Source: Pseudomonas huaxiensis (GTDB lineage: Bacteria; Pseudomonadota; Gammaproteobacteria; Pseudomonadales; Pseudomonadaceae). From it: DNA of 64,000 nt. A program made the translations under genes and the position numbers. Position 1 is the first letter of the stretch, and every line of letters starts with the position of its first letter. The DNA is taken from contig NZ_QKVL01000009.1 in the NCBI RefSeq assembly GCF_003231275.1, positions 62,001 to 126,000 of the forward strand, in the 5' to 3' direction. This document shows, piece by piece, positions 1 to 9,257 of the stretch. The notes under the pieces are model-generated. The model was not told the origin of the DNA and ran no database searches. It saw only the letters and a list, made by a program, of their open reading frames with translations.

Positions 1-3000
1 AGGAAGACCATCTGCATTTTTACCTGGGCGCCGTCACGGGTCGGGTCCTGGCTGACGTTGCGGTAGTCGAGTTGACGCAGCACCTGCTGGGCATCGGCCT
101 GGCTGACCGTAGCGGTGAAGGTCAGGGTCAGCTTGCCGCCTTGTTGCAGTAGCGTGGCGATGACCGTGCCGTCCTTGAAGAGCTCGCCGTTGACCAGGCT
201 AAAGCCGTTGCCTTCGCTGAAGCCGAACAGGTCATCGGCGGAGGCACCGCCCTGGCGGGCGATTTCCACCGAGGCGCCGTTGTAGTCGCCCAGTGTGTCC
301 AGTTGCAGGTCGCTGACAGTGGCCGAGGGCAACAGCGCTACTGCGCCGTCGCCTTCGGTGAAGGTCAGGCCGGTGAGGCCCGGTTGCAGGGTGTAGAGCT
401 TGCCACCGTCGTTGTTGCCGCCTACCAGGTAGAGGCTCTTGCCATCGGCACTGAGGCTGAGGCCGGTCAGCTCGTTCAGGCCGCTTTCGTCATTGCCGTA
501 GCGGCGACCCTCGCCGTTGAGCAGCCCGTTGCTGTTGCGGGCGTAGCCGGTCAGGGTCTTGCCGCCAGCGATGAACAACGCGCTGCCATCGGCACTCAGG
601 GCCAGGTCAACGGCGTCGTTGGCCACCGCCCGGCTGGCGAGCAGTTGCAGGTTGCCGTCGCTGCCGAGGGCGAGGATGCGCAACTGGACGTTGCTCTGGT
701 CCACCCGGTCGATGGCGTAGATGAAGCGACCATCGGCGCTCTGGGTCATGGCGGTGAGCGAGTGCAGGGTGGTGCCGTCGCCAAGGCCGGCGCGCGCCAC
801 TTCGGTGAGGCTGCCGTCGCTGCCGATGCGCAGGCTGACCAGCAAGTCGCTGGCGCCCAGGCTGCTGGCCAACAGGTATTGGCCGTCGCTGCTCAGCAGC
901 AGGTGGCTGGGGTTTTCCAGGCCCGGCAAGGTGGCGAAGAGCGCCTGCTGGCTGAGGCTGCCGTCTGCGGCCTGGCGCAGTTGGAGGATGCCGGCGCTGG
1001 TGGCCAGGTACAGGTTGTCACCTTGCTGGACGATGTCCTCGATGCTGGAAAAATCCCCCAGGCCGCTGCTGGAGAAGCTCGACGCCAGTTGCAACTGGCC
1101 GCTGTCGCTGTTGCGCGAGAACACCAGGACGTTGCCGTCGCTGTCGTTGCGAGTCAGCACGTAGAGCCATTGCTGGTCGGCGGACACCAGCAGCTTCTCG
1201 GCGCCGGTGAGGCTGGCGCTGTCGCTACCGAGGGTTTGCAGGAAGGTCAGGTTGCCCTGGTCATCACGGCTGAACACGATCAGGTGCGGCGTGCTTTCGC
1301 CGGCCCAGTCGGTGCCGTCGCTGACCACGTAGAGGTACTTGCCGTCGCTGCTGAGCAGGGTGTCGCGGGAGGCGAGCAGGGCGCGGTAGTCGTAGTCGAT
1401 GTTATCGATGGTCTCTACCAGTTCCAGGTCGGTGCTGGAACCGCCGAGGCTCGGCCGCTGGTCAGGCTGGGCCTGCACTTCCAGTTCGAGGCTGATGACC
1501 TGTTGCGCGCCACGGGCGTCGGTGGCGGTGAAGGTCAGCCTGTACACACCGACGGTGCCGTCGGCAGGGCTGCCGCTCAGTTCGCCCGTCAGCGGGTCGA
1601 ACACCAGGCCGGCGGGCAGGCCGTCGAGGGTAAAGGTCAGGGCGTCACCATCGCTGTCACTGAAACGGTCGAGGGGCAGGGTGATCTGCAGGGCCTGGCC
1701 GATTTCGATCGGTTGCAGCGCGGCGAAGGGTTCGCTCAGTTGTGGCGCGTGGTTGACCAGCACGACGATTGGACGCTCGGTCTGCTTGACGCCGTCGTTG
1801 AAGCGAATGGTCAGGTTCAGTTGCTTGTCCGTGGCGGTGGGCCCGGCGACGTAGTTCAACTGGTGAAGAATCTGGTTGGTGACCTGGCCGTTGACCGCAG
1901 CGGTCAGGGTCACGGTGAGGGTGCCGGCGCTTTGCACGAAAGTCGCCACTTGCTGACCATCGAGCAGGATGCGCTGGCCGTCGAGGCTCAGGCCATTGCC
2001 GGCGCTGAAGTCGAAACGGTCGGCGGCGTTGGCGCTGGTGGTGCGGGCGAGGGTGATGACCAGGCCCTGGTAGCTGCCGAGCGCCTCGTAGTCGACGTCA
2101 CTCAACTGCATGCCGGCGGCGACGTGGGTCGGGGTGTTTTCGTTCCAGTGCACGTTGTAGCGCGCAGAGAAGATTTCCAGGCCGCTGTTGATCAGCGCAA
2201 CGCCACTGTAGATGTTCTGGCCGTCCGGGCTGACGGCCAGGAAGGCGCTGTTCTTGGTCAGGCCGCTGATGTTGCTGTCGAAGGTCAGCAGCCCGGTTGC
2301 GCTGTCACGGTTGAACACCATCAGCGAGCGGCCGTTGGTGGCGACGTAGAGCGTGCTGCCGTCGGGCGACAGGACCATGTTGCGCATGGCAGTGGCGGCC
2401 AGCAGGTCGTGGGTGTTGATGTAGCCGGTGAAGGTCACTTTGCCGGTGGCCGGGTCGCGGCTGAAACTGGTGAGGTAGGCCGTGTCGTTGGAGTTCAGGT
2501 AGACCGAGCGGCCGTCCGCCGACACCACCACATCGGTGGCATACAGGTAGCGGGTGGCGTTGTCACCGGTTGGCTGGGCGGCGCTGTTGGCATCGGCGGC
2601 AATGCTGGCCGCGGTGATGCGCTCGACAAAGGTCAGCAGGCCGGTTGCCGGGTCCCGGGCCAGTACGGTCATGCTGTTGTTGCTGGCATTGCCGATGTAC
2701 ACCGAGGTGCCGTCGGCCGTCAGCGCGATCGAACTGGGGCGTGGCATCTGCGCGGTGTCGTAATAGCTCCCCAGGTAGGTCAGGGCCCCGCTGTCCGGAT
2801 CACGGGTGTAGATGCCGATCGCCGCCTTGCCGGTGCTCTGGAAGGCGGAGTTCATACCGTTGATGGTGTAGAGCGATTTGCCATCGGCACTGATGACGAT
2901 TTCCGTGAGCATGCCGTCCAGACGGACAAGGGCCTGGGTGTCGGTTTGCTCGCGGATGATGTCGTTCTGTGTGGCGGCGACACCGGCGTAGCTGAGCAGG

Positions 3001-5903
3001 CCGGTGCCTGCATCGCGGCTGAAGCGCAGCAGGGTGGCGTAGCCCTTGGCACTGTCGAAACCGGCAACGTAGACCGACAGGCCGTCGCCGGAAGTGGTCA
3101 GCGAGGTGATGCGGTTCAGGCCATCCACCTCGATCGCGCTGGTGGCCGGGTCGTCGCTGGCGCCCTGGGTGAAACTCTGTACCAGGCTCAAGGCGCCGCT
3201 GGCGCCATCCCGGGCGTAGACCCGCAGGTAGCTGATGCCGCCACCGTTGCTGCCGGTGGTGCCGGACAACAACAGGGTCTTGCCGTCGGGGCTGACCTGG
3301 ACGGCGGTGACGTATTCGCTGTACCCGCTCAATTGGCCGTTCAGGTAGAACAGGTCGGCCTGTGGGTCCACCTGTTCGGTTACCGTCGGCGCGGTGCCGG
3401 TCTTCACGGTCAGGCTGCTGCTGATCTGCAGGGTGCTGGTGTCGCTGCCACCGCCGCCGCTGCCGCCGTTGTCCTGCACGCTGGAAAGGGTGACGCTGCG
3501 CTGGCCGCTGACGGCCACCGGATTGTCGTTGCGGTAGCTGATGCCGTTGACCAGGGTTTGCAGAGCCGAAGGCGCAAGGCCGGCGGCGCTGCTCAACACC
3601 AGCGTCGCGTCGTCGCCGTCGACGCTGTAGGTGTACGTCATGCCGTTGGCCAGGGTGCCGCTGGCGGATTGGCCGAGGGCGATGGCGGTGTTGTCCACCA
3701 GCACGAATTCGTTACTGGCGCCGGCCACGCCGGCGAGGGTCAGGGTCAGGCTGCTGATGCTCTGGCCGGCCTCGCCGGTGTTGACCTGGGCGTCCTTGAA
3801 CAGTTTCACCAGGGTGCCGTAGGTGTCGTAGGTCGGGTTGACCACTGTGGTGGCGCTCAGTTGCGGGGCGCTGTTGACAGTGATCATCAGGCTGACGCGC
3901 TGTTCGCTGCTGTCCAGTTGGCCGTCGTTGGCCACCAGACGCAGTTCCACCTGGCCGCTGTCGCTGGTATTGCGATAGATCACCTGTTGCAGTAGGGCAT
4001 TGGCTTCGGCGCGGGTCAGCGCGGCGCTGATGCTCAGGGTCAACTGGCCGCCGCTCTGCACGAAACGACCGATTTCCACGCCGTTGCGCATCAAGGCTTC
4101 GCCATTGAGGCTGACACCGTTGCCGGCGGCGAAGGCGAACTGGTCAGCGGCATTGGCGCCGCCGACCCGTTCGAGGGTGATGCGCATGCCGCTGTAGTCG
4201 CCGGCGCCGGAGGCCAGTACATCGGCGTTGCTGTCGCTGAGTTTCAGGCCCTGGCCGATCACCAGGTCACTGGCGCTGAGGTAGGTGCGCACGCTGGTGA
4301 AGCGGCTGACTCCGCTGCCGGCCACCAGCATCGACTGGCCGTCGGGGCTGGCGACCACCGCCTTGGCGCCGGTCACGCTCTGGCTGCCGGTTTCGCTGAG
4401 CAGGCCGCTGCTGGTGTTGACCTGATACTGGTGCAAGGTGCCGTCGGCGCTGGTGGCGTAGAGCTGGCTGCCGTTGGCGCTGAGGGTCAGGCCGTTGACC
4501 TCTGCAAGGGCGATGCTGTCGATGCGTAACAGGCCGTCGTTGCCCAGTTGATAGACCTGAATTACCCCTTGCTCGCTGTCGCCCAGGTAGATGAAACGGC
4601 CATCGGCGCTGGCTGCCAGGCTGTGGTCGGTGGTGCCATCGAAGCTACCGTCGGTGGTGTAGGCCCAGCCCTGATCGACCACCGACAGGCTATCGTTGCT
4701 GCCGCGCTTGAGAATCGTCAGGGTGTCGCGGGCGACGAACGAGTCCGGGTCGAGCACCACGTAGACATAGTCGCCGATGCTCTGCACCAGCTTGGCCCGG
4801 CCCGACTGCAGCGTGCCTTCATTGAGGGTCTGCAGGGCGCTGGTGGCGATGGCGCCGGTCAGCGCGTCGCGGCTGCGCACTTCGAGGCCGCCGTACAGGG
4901 TGGTGAAGTAGACCTGCTTGCCATCGTCCGACAGCGCCAGCCCGCGCAGGTTGCCGACGCTGGTGCCCTGGATGCGGCTGAGGGTGCCGTCCGCCGCCAC
5001 CTGGAAGGTATGGATAGTGTCGCTGCTGGCGCTGTAGAGGAATTTGCCGTCCTTGCTCAGGGCGACATCCACCAGTTCGGTCATCCCGCTGGGCGCGGCG
5101 AGGTTCTGCACCAGGCTGAGCATGCCCTTGGCATCGATGCCATAGACCAGCAGCCGGCCGTTGTCGGCGGCGGCATAGAGGAACTTGCCGTCGCCGCTGT
5201 AGATCGCCTCTTTCAGGGTGATACCGCTGGTGGTCAGGGACTGCGCCAGGTCCAGCGGGTTGTCGCGCTCCAGCACCGGCGCGCGGTTAACCCCGCTGAT
5301 CAGGTTGACCGTCGCGCTGATGTTCAGCGCGGTGCTGTCGCCGCCTTCGCCGCCGTCGTTGATATCGCTGAACTGGGTCAGGCTGATGGTGCGGCTGCCG
5401 TTTTCCGGGGTGCCGTCGAGGGTCTGGTAGCGGATGCCTTCCACCAGCGCCTTGACGTCGGAGGCGCTGTTGGCGAGGCTGGAATGGAAATTGATGTCGA
5501 TGGTGGTCGTGCCACCGGTGCTGCTGACGGTGTAGCTGTAGAACTTGTCCGCTGTCTCGCCGCTCGGGGGGCCGTCGAGCAGGATCTGCGTGCCGTCGAT
5601 CAGCAGGGCCTCATGGCTGCCGCTGCTGTTGAGGGTGATGCGCAGGTTGTTGAAGTGCTGGCCGCTGTCGTTGGTGTCGGCCAACACATTGCTGAACAGC
5701 GGGCTGCCGCTCACCGCGCCTTCGGTCACGGTATGGGTGACCTGCGTTGCCTCGGCGCTCAGGCTCGGCGCATGGCTGGCCGCGGTCTGCTGGGCATCGG
5801 CCTGGTCGGCGGTCTGCACCGCGGTGGTCACCGCGGCGGCGTCGAACATCATCCTCGGTTCGAGGGCCAGTGCCAGGCTGGTGTGGGGCTTGCGGTTGCT
5901 CAT
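1..5903 (-). CDS. Giant LEPR-motif surface protein with beta-propeller and cadherin-like repeats (partial, 3' end off window)
   Basis: The minus-strand frame is open from the ATG at 5903 to the left edge, giving about 1967 residues without a stop. The N-terminus holds LALEPRMMFDAA (residues 12-23), the LEPR motif found at the start of many giant secreted proteins of Gram-negative bacteria. Then follow alternating modules: cadherin/Ig-like domains (about 45-175, 550-830, 1258-1380, 1852 to the edge) with a recurring D-x-F-x-F-x-x-GNG-x-SL signature, three lactonase-like beta-propellers (about 185-545, 840-1255, 1495-1850) rich in LSADGK-LY / SPDG repeats, and a He_PIG-type Ig segment (LPAGLVFDPLTGELSG, near 1440). 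No ordinary signal peptide is visible, so a type I or other dedicated export route is inferred. The ATG lies 35 nt after the tadG stop with AAGGA 8 nt upstream, so it is probably co-transcribed with tadG. A role as pilus-associated adhesin or matrix protein is inference. Confidence 0.85.
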   Translation of the reverse strand, partial: MSNRKPHTSLALALEPRMMFDAAAVTTAVQTADQADAQQTAASHAPSLSAEATQVTHTVTEGAVSGSPLFSNVLADTNDSGQHFNNLRITLNSSGSHEALLIDGTQILLDGPPSGETADKFYSYTVSSTGGTTTIDINFHSSLANSASDVKALVEGIRYQTLDGTPENGSRTISLTQFSDINDGGEGGDSTALNISATVNLISGVNRAPVLERDNPLDLAQSLTTSGITLKEAIYSGDGKFLYAAADNGRLLVYGIDAKGMLSLVQNLAAPSGMTELVDVALSKDGKFLYSASSDTIHTFQVAADGTLSRIQGTSVGNLRGLALSDDGKQVYFTTLYGGLEVRSRDALTGAIATSALQTLNEGTLQSGRAKLVQSIGDYVYVVLDPDSFVARDTLTILKRGSNDSLSVVDQGWAYTTDGSFDGTTDHSLAASADGRFIYLGDSEQGVIQVYQLGNDGLLRIDSIALAEVNGLTLSANGSQLYATSADGTLHQYQVNTSSGLLSETGSQSVTGAKAVVASPDGQSMLVAGSGVSRFTSVRTYLSASDLVIGQGLKLSDSNADVLASGAGDYSGMRITLERVGGANAADQFAFAAGNGVSLNGEALMRNGVEIGRFVQSGGQLTLSISAALTRAEANALLQQVIYRNTSDSGQVELRLVANDGQLDSSEQRVSLMITVNSAPQLSATTVVNPTYDTYGTLVKLFKDAQVNTGEAGQSISSLTLTLAGVAGASNEFVLVDNTAIALGQSASGTLANGMTYTYSVDGDDATLVLSSAAGLAPSALQTLVNGISYRNDNPVAVSGQRSVTLSSVQDNGGSGGGGSDTSTLQISSSLTVKTGTAPTVTEQVDPQADLFYLNGQLSGYSEYVTAVQVSPDGKTLLLSGTTGSNGGGISYLRVYARDGASGALSLVQSFTQGASDDPATSAIEVDGLNRITSLTTSGDGLSVYVAGFDSAKGYATLLRFSRDAGTGLLSYAGVAATQNDIIREQTDTQALVRLDGMLTEIVISADGKSLYTINGMNSAFQSTGKAAIGIYTRDPDSGALTYLGSYYDTAQMPRPSSIALTADGTSVYIGNASNNSMTVLARDPATGLLTFVERITAASIAADANSAAQPTGDNATRYLYATDVVVSADGRSVYLNSNDTAYLTSFSRDPATGKVTFTGYINTHDLLAATAMRNMVLSPDGSTLYVATNGRSLMVFNRDSATGLLTFDSNISGLTKNSAFLAVSPDGQNIYSGVALINSGLEIFSARYNVHWNENTPTHVAAGMQLSDVDYEALGSYQGLVITLARTTSANAADRFDFSAGNGLSLDGQRILLDGQQVATFVQSAGTLTVTLTAAVNGQVTNQILHQLNYVAGPTATDKQLNLTIRFNDGVKQTERPIVVLVNHAPQLSEPFAALQPIEIGQALQITLPLDRFSDSDGDALTFTLDGLPAGLVFDPLTGELSGSPADGTVGVYRLTFTATDARGAQQVISLELEVQAQPDQRPSLGGSSTDLELVETIDNIDYDYRALLASRDTLLSSDGKYLYVVSDGTDWAGESTPHLIVFSRDDQGNLTFLQTLGSDSASLTGAEKLLVSADQQWLYVLTRNDSDGNVLVFSRNSDSGQLQLASSFSSSGLGDFSSIEDIVQQGDNLYLATSAGILQLRQAADGSLSQQALFATLPGLENPSHLLLSSDGQYLLASSLGASDLLVSLRIGSDGSLTEVARAGLGDGTTLHSLTAMTQSADGRFIYAIDRVDQSNVQLRILALGSDGNLQLLASRAVANDAVDLALSADGSALFIAGGKTLTGYARNSNGLLNGEGRRYGNDESGLNELTGLSLSADGKSLYLVGGNNDGGKLYTLQPGLTGLTFTEGDGAVALLPSATVSDLQLDTLGDYNGASVEIARQGGASADDLFGFSEGNGFSLVNGELFKDGTVIATLLQQGGKLTLTFTATVSQADAQQVLRQLDYRNVSQDPTRDGAQVKMQMVF

Positions 5904-5938
5904 GGCGTGTCCTTGTCGGGAAGCGGAAAGAGGGGCGG

Positions 5939-7498
5939 TCAGTCGATCAGGCGCACGAAGCGTTCGTGCTTGATCTTGTTGGCGATGTCGCGAAGCAGAC
6001 TGCGTAGCTGGGCTTCGCCGTCGCCGAAGTTCTCGGCATTGGCGAAGGTCATGCTGCCGTCCTGGGCGCAGACCCGCAGACCGGGGCCGGCGACCCGGTC
6101 GAAGAGGCGGCGGCCGAAGTCGTTGGGGTCACCGGGGCGAACCCCGAGGAAATGAAACTTCAGGCCACGGGCGACGAAGCTGTTGCACAGGCTCATGAAG
6201 CGCCGGCCGGCAATGTCGTTGGACGACACCGTGGAGTTTTCGCCGTCGATGGCCTGGCCGACCTCGGCGTTGTACGAGTCGGTGTCGAACCAGTTACCGC
6301 TGGTGTTGGCCAGCATGACCACGATCTTCACGTTGTCGCCCTGGCGGTCGGCGTTGAAGTCCAGTGGCAGGCGGCTGTCGCCCCAGCCGGCGGACCCGCG
6401 CATTTGCGGCGAGAGGCTGGCGGCGGCCCAGCCCATGGCGATGGCGTAGTTGGTGTTGAAGCGGGTCGAGAACTCCTGTACGCGGCGCTCGATGCGGGTC
6501 ATGTCGCGGGTCAGCGGCAGCAGGGCGGCGGCCGGACAGCCACGGTCGGCGACCATCCAGCGGATGTCGTTGACCCCGCTGGCCTGGCCGAAGTCGGGGT
6601 TGGGGCCGGTCCAGGAAATTGCCGGCGCGCCGGGGCTGCCGTTCTCCGGCAGGTCGTGGCGGTAATGGATCTTGAATTGCCCGGACGGCGGCTGGTCCCA
6701 GTAGTAGTTCTGGCCCAGGCTGAGGCCGCGGTAAACGCACAGCAGGTTGGCGCGGCGGTCGGGAATGCGCTGGTCGGCGAGGCCGCTGTAGCCGGTGCGG
6801 AACAGCGAGCGCAGTTCCACCGGGGTCAGCGCACCAGGCGCGGCCCAGCGACGGATGCGTCCGCTGTCTTCGCTGCTGTAGACATTCACCGACTGGCTGT
6901 AGGGCACCAGGGAAATCCAGGTCTGACCGTCGGGGCGGGCGCCCAGCACCTGCTCGGCGAACTCGCGGACCAGACGACGCAAGGCTGCAAGGTCCCGGGC
7001 CTGTTCGCTGAGGGTGTTGGGGATTACCAGAGCAACTTCCACCGGCCGATTGACCACCTCCACCGTGGAACTGACCTGCATGCGTTGCGTGGGTGCTTGC
7101 AGCAGTTGCGACTCGGCGCTGTAGGCGGCGCTGACGGTCAGGCGCACCACGCCTTCGCCGTCGCGCTCCTGGGTGATATTGATGGCGTCGCCAGCGACCT
7201 GCTTGCGCAGGGCCAGGTCGGTGCCGAGGTTGGCCTGCACCATGCTCGTTGCCAGTTGCTGCATCTGCTGCTGGCTGAGGCGGTCATCGAGCAGGCGTTG
7301 ATTGCCCACGGCCATGGCTGCGGCGTCGGTGGCGCGCTTGAGCTGGGCGGTGTTTTCCAGGGCGCGGCTCTGGTCGATGACATAGGCGGTGGCCATCAGC
7401 GCACCGCCGAGCACCAGAATCGCAAAGGGCGCTACGGCCCCCTGTTGTTGCCGGGCGAAGTGACGGAGGCGGGTTGCGAAGCGGGGGAAAGCGGGCAT
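5939..7498 (-). CDS. tadG: TadG-like Flp pilus assembly protein
   Basis: 519 residues. Residues about 12-60 form the TadE/TadG-like N-terminal segment (QQQGAVAPFAILVLGGALMA) with one membrane helix; the rest resembles the large periplasmic part of TadG with a von Willebrand A-like fold (EVALVIPNTLSE, then KIVVMLANTSGNWFDTDSYN). TadG belongs to the minor pseudopilin-like group needed for Flp pilus assembly. The ATG at 7498 is preferred over the upstream TTG at 7633 because the intervening 45 residues are Arg/Pro-rich and unlike the family, and because a promoter-like region (7550-7613) lies inside that extension. It is separated from the main tad operon by a DUF454 gene and appears to have its own promoter; the giant surface protein follows 35 nt downstream. 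Confidence 0.85.
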   Translation of the reverse strand: MPAFPRFATRLRHFARQQQGAVAPFAILVLGGALMATAYVIDQSRALENTAQLKRATDAAAMAVGNQRLLDDRLSQQQMQQLATSMVQANLGTDLALRKQVAGDAINITQERDGEGVVRLTVSAAYSAESQLLQAPTQRMQVSSTVEVVNRPVEVALVIPNTLSEQARDLAALRRLVREFAEQVLGARPDGQTWISLVPYSQSVNVYSSEDSGRIRRWAAPGALTPVELRSLFRTGYSGLADQRIPDRRANLLCVYRGLSLGQNYYWDQPPSGQFKIHYRHDLPENGSPGAPAISWTGPNPDFGQASGVNDIRWMVADRGCPAAALLPLTRDMTRIERRVQEFSTRFNTNYAIAMGWAAASLSPQMRGSAGWGDSRLPLDFNADRQGDNVKIVVMLANTSGNWFDTDSYNAEVGQAIDGENSTVSSNDIAGRRFMSLCNSFVARGLKFHFLGVRPGDPNDFGRRLFDRVAGPGLRVCAQDGSMTFANAENFGDGEAQLRSLLRDIANKIKHERFVRLID

Positions 7499-7598
7499 GG
7501 CGGGACGGGTTCCTGCGCAGTGAGCGGGCCGGAGGTGCCTCGGCCGAGGGTGGCGACAAAGATAAGAATCGTTCTTGTTCGCGGCAATTGGCGCATCA

Positions 7599-7613
7599 TT
7601 AAGATTGCTTAAG
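7599..7613 (-). promoter_or_regulatory. CTTAA-N5-CTTAA direct repeat upstream of tadG
   Basis: On the minus strand the sequence reads CTTAA GCAAT CTTAA, two 5-base half-sites with 10-bp periodicity, starting 101 nt upstream of the tadG ATG. A TATCTT -10-like hexamer lies about 35 bp further downstream. Fifteen of 17 bases match the site before flp (18763-18777), at nearly the same distance from the start codon. OmpR-family regulators commonly bind such helical-turn direct repeats; assignment to the regulator at 20163-20828 is inference. Confidence 0.6.
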
Positions 7614-7618
7614 GGTGG

Positions 7619-7646
7619 GGGCATCGCGAGCAAGCTCGCTCCTACA
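7619..7646. repeat. Single REP palindrome
   Basis: Contains the GCGAGCAAGCTCGC palindrome followed by TCCTAC, the typical Pseudomonas REP core that recurs at 31.2, 35.2, 48.8 and 63.0 kb. It lies between the DUF454 gene and the tadG promoter. Confidence 0.8.
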
Positions 7647-7714
7647 AGGTCCGCGGCACGTCGCCTCTGTAGGCGCGAGTTTGGCGGGGCGCCGAACCCT
7701 TGGGAGGTGGCCCT

Positions 7715-8104
7715 CTAACCCCGCTCCGGCCGCGACCAGATAAACACCGCCCCGCAGCCCATCCCGCCGCCTGCGCACAACAACAGCCACAACGGCGGCT
7801 GGTGCCACAGCAGCAATCCCAGGCACAGCAGCATCGCCACGCTGGCGACCACTTTGCTCCGCCGGCTGATAAACCCGCCCGCCTGCCAGTCGCGCAGCAG
7901 CGGACCGAACAGGCGGTGCTGTTCCAGCCAGCGGCTCAGGCGCGGGGAACTGCGTGATGCAGCCCACGCGCTAAGCAGAACGAACTCGGTGCAAGGCAGC
8001 CCCGGCAGGATGGCGCCGAGCACCGCCATGCCGAGGCTGGCCCAGGCCAGCAGCAAGTACGCCAGGCGTTTCAGCCCTCGCGCCTGAGGGACGGTCTGGC
8101 TCAT
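7715..8104 (-). CDS. DUF454 (YbaN-like) inner-membrane protein
   Basis: 129 residues with three to four hydrophobic helices and the family pattern G-x-LPGLPCTEFVLLSAWAAS-x-SSPRL followed by HRLFGPLLRDWQ. This matches the DUF454/YbaN family of small membrane proteins of unknown function. The ATG at 8104 overlaps the tadF stop (ATGA), so it is translationally coupled to the pilus operon. Its position between tadF and tadG is not part of the standard tad gene order. Whether it helps the pilus machine or is a passenger is not known. Confidence 0.85.
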   Translation of the reverse strand: MSQTVPQARGLKRLAYLLLAWASLGMAVLGAILPGLPCTEFVLLSAWAASRSSPRLSRWLEQHRLFGPLLRDWQAGGFISRRSKVVASVAMLLCLGLLLWHQPPLWLLLCAGGGMGCGAVFIWSRPERG

Positions 8105-8670
8105 TCGTCTTCCTGTGGGTCGAGTTCGCGGGTCAGGACGTCGTCCAGGGTCGGCGTGCCGTGTTGCAGGCGGCTGATGGCCTGGACTTCGATCTTGTCG
8201 CTGCCCAGCAAGGCGTAGCTCAGGGCCAGGGCATCGACGCTGGCGCACACCTGCACCACCACTGTGGGCACGCTGGTCAGGGTCTGTTCGTCATCGGCGC
8301 GCAGCGCATCGGGGAATTCGCCGGTAAAGCGCGAGCCGGCACTGTGCCGTTCACACACGCCCTGAGCCTCGCCGCGATACAGCGGTCGCCAGTTCATGCT
8401 GCGGTCGCTTTCGACCTTGCTGATGATCAGTTCGACCGGTGTGCGGTTCATGCTGGTGGCGCGCTCGACCAAAGCTTGCAGGCCATTGTTGTCGAGGGTG
8501 CTTTGCACCCCGAGCACCGAGGCGATGGTGTGCGCCGACTGTTCCATGTAGCTGCGTGCCTGATGCAGGTTGTAGAGGTCGGCGGCGAGCAGGGTGACGC
8601 CGATCAGCACCGGGAACACCAGTACTGTTTCCAGCAAGGCACTGCCACGCTGAGATTGCTTGCGCTTCAT
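8101..8670 (-). CDS. tadF: TadF-like minor pseudopilin
   Basis: 189 residues. The start MKRKQSQRGSALLETVLVFP shows a short basic leader, a Gly-Ser junction and a hydrophobic helix with Glu near its start, the type IVb pseudopilin pattern shared by TadE and TadF. The remainder is a periplasmic domain with two cysteines (about 106 and 142), possibly a disulfide. Prepilin peptidase TadV would cleave near the Gly. The ATG overlaps the tadE stop and its own stop overlaps the DUF454 start. TadF rather than TadE is assigned from gene order and the presence of the TadE-like protein just upstream. Confidence 0.75.
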   Translation of the reverse strand: MKRKQSQRGSALLETVLVFPVLIGVTLLAADLYNLHQARSYMEQSAHTIASVLGVQSTLDNNGLQALVERATSMNRTPVELIISKVESDRSMNWRPLYRGEAQGVCERHSAGSRFTGEFPDALRADDEQTLTSVPTVVVQVCASVDALALSYALLGSDKIEVQAISRLQHGTPTLDDVLTRELDPQEDE

Positions 8671-9251
8671 TGGCTGTCCTCGTTGTCCGGGTCGCTGGGC
8701 AAGTTGCCGAGGAGGTGACGGTATTGGTACTGGTAGCCGTCGCCGAGGCCGAACAGGCCCGGGAAGACGGTCATGTAGTCCTGCTTGAGGTCCACCGTGA
8801 CGCTGAGGATCGGTGGCGAAAACACGGTGTCCAGCGGCGTTTCAACCGTGGCTTCACCGTCGCTGCCCGTCTCGCTGGCGCTGCTTGAGGCGCTGGCGCC
8901 CGGGCGCGATTCGCCATAGCGGCGCAGGTTGTCGAACGGCAGCACATCGACCTTCAGTTCGCCCGCCTCGATCAGCCCGAAGCTGCGCGCCTGCATGCTT
9001 TCGGCCAGCCGCTGCTGCAGGTCGCTGGCGCCGAGCCGGTAGTAATCCGGCATTTCCCGCAGGCGCTGCACGGCATGTTCCAGCGCCAGGTTGCCGGCGC
9101 CGATGACCAGGGCCATGTGCGCCAGTTCGAACAGCATCATCAGGCCGAACAGCAGCACCGGCAGGATGAACGCGGTTTCCACCGCAGTGACACCGTCATC
9201 GGCGCCGCGCAAGCGACGCAGGGCAACGAGCAGTTTCATCGACGCTCTCAT
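8667..9251 (-). CDS. tadE: TadE-like minor pseudopilin
   Basis: About 194 residues. The N-terminal part has DGVTAVETAFILPVLLFG, the TadE pattern in which the peptidase cleaves after Gly and Glu sits at about +5 of a hydrophobic helix. A Ser/Ala/Glu-rich low-complexity linker (about residues 120-140) precedes a C-terminal domain. The ATG at 9251 is chosen because AGGA lies 10 nt upstream; a TTG at 9257 directly after the tadD stop is possible. It is part of the tad operon between tadD and tadF. Confidence 0.78.
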   Translation of the reverse strand: MRASMKLLVALRRLRGADDGVTAVETAFILPVLLFGLMMLFELAHMALVIGAGNLALEHAVQRLREMPDYYRLGASDLQQRLAESMQARSFGLIEAGELKVDVLPFDNLRRYGESRPGASASSSASETGSDGEATVETPLDTVFSPPILSVTVDLKQDYMTVFPGLFGLGDGYQYQYRHLLGNLPSDPDNEDSQ

Positions 9252-9257
9252 CGACAA

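Noticed and set aside
303..3995. A 1230-codon open frame on the plus strand, rich in Ala, Gly, Val and Gln
   Set aside because: It is the antisense shadow of the giant minus-strand gene; the minus frame gives recognisable propeller and cadherin repeats while the plus frame has no domain and biased composition.
4548..7612. Long plus-strand frames opposite the start of the giant gene and tadG
   Set aside because: Same GC-rich antisense effect; the minus-strand frames match known families.
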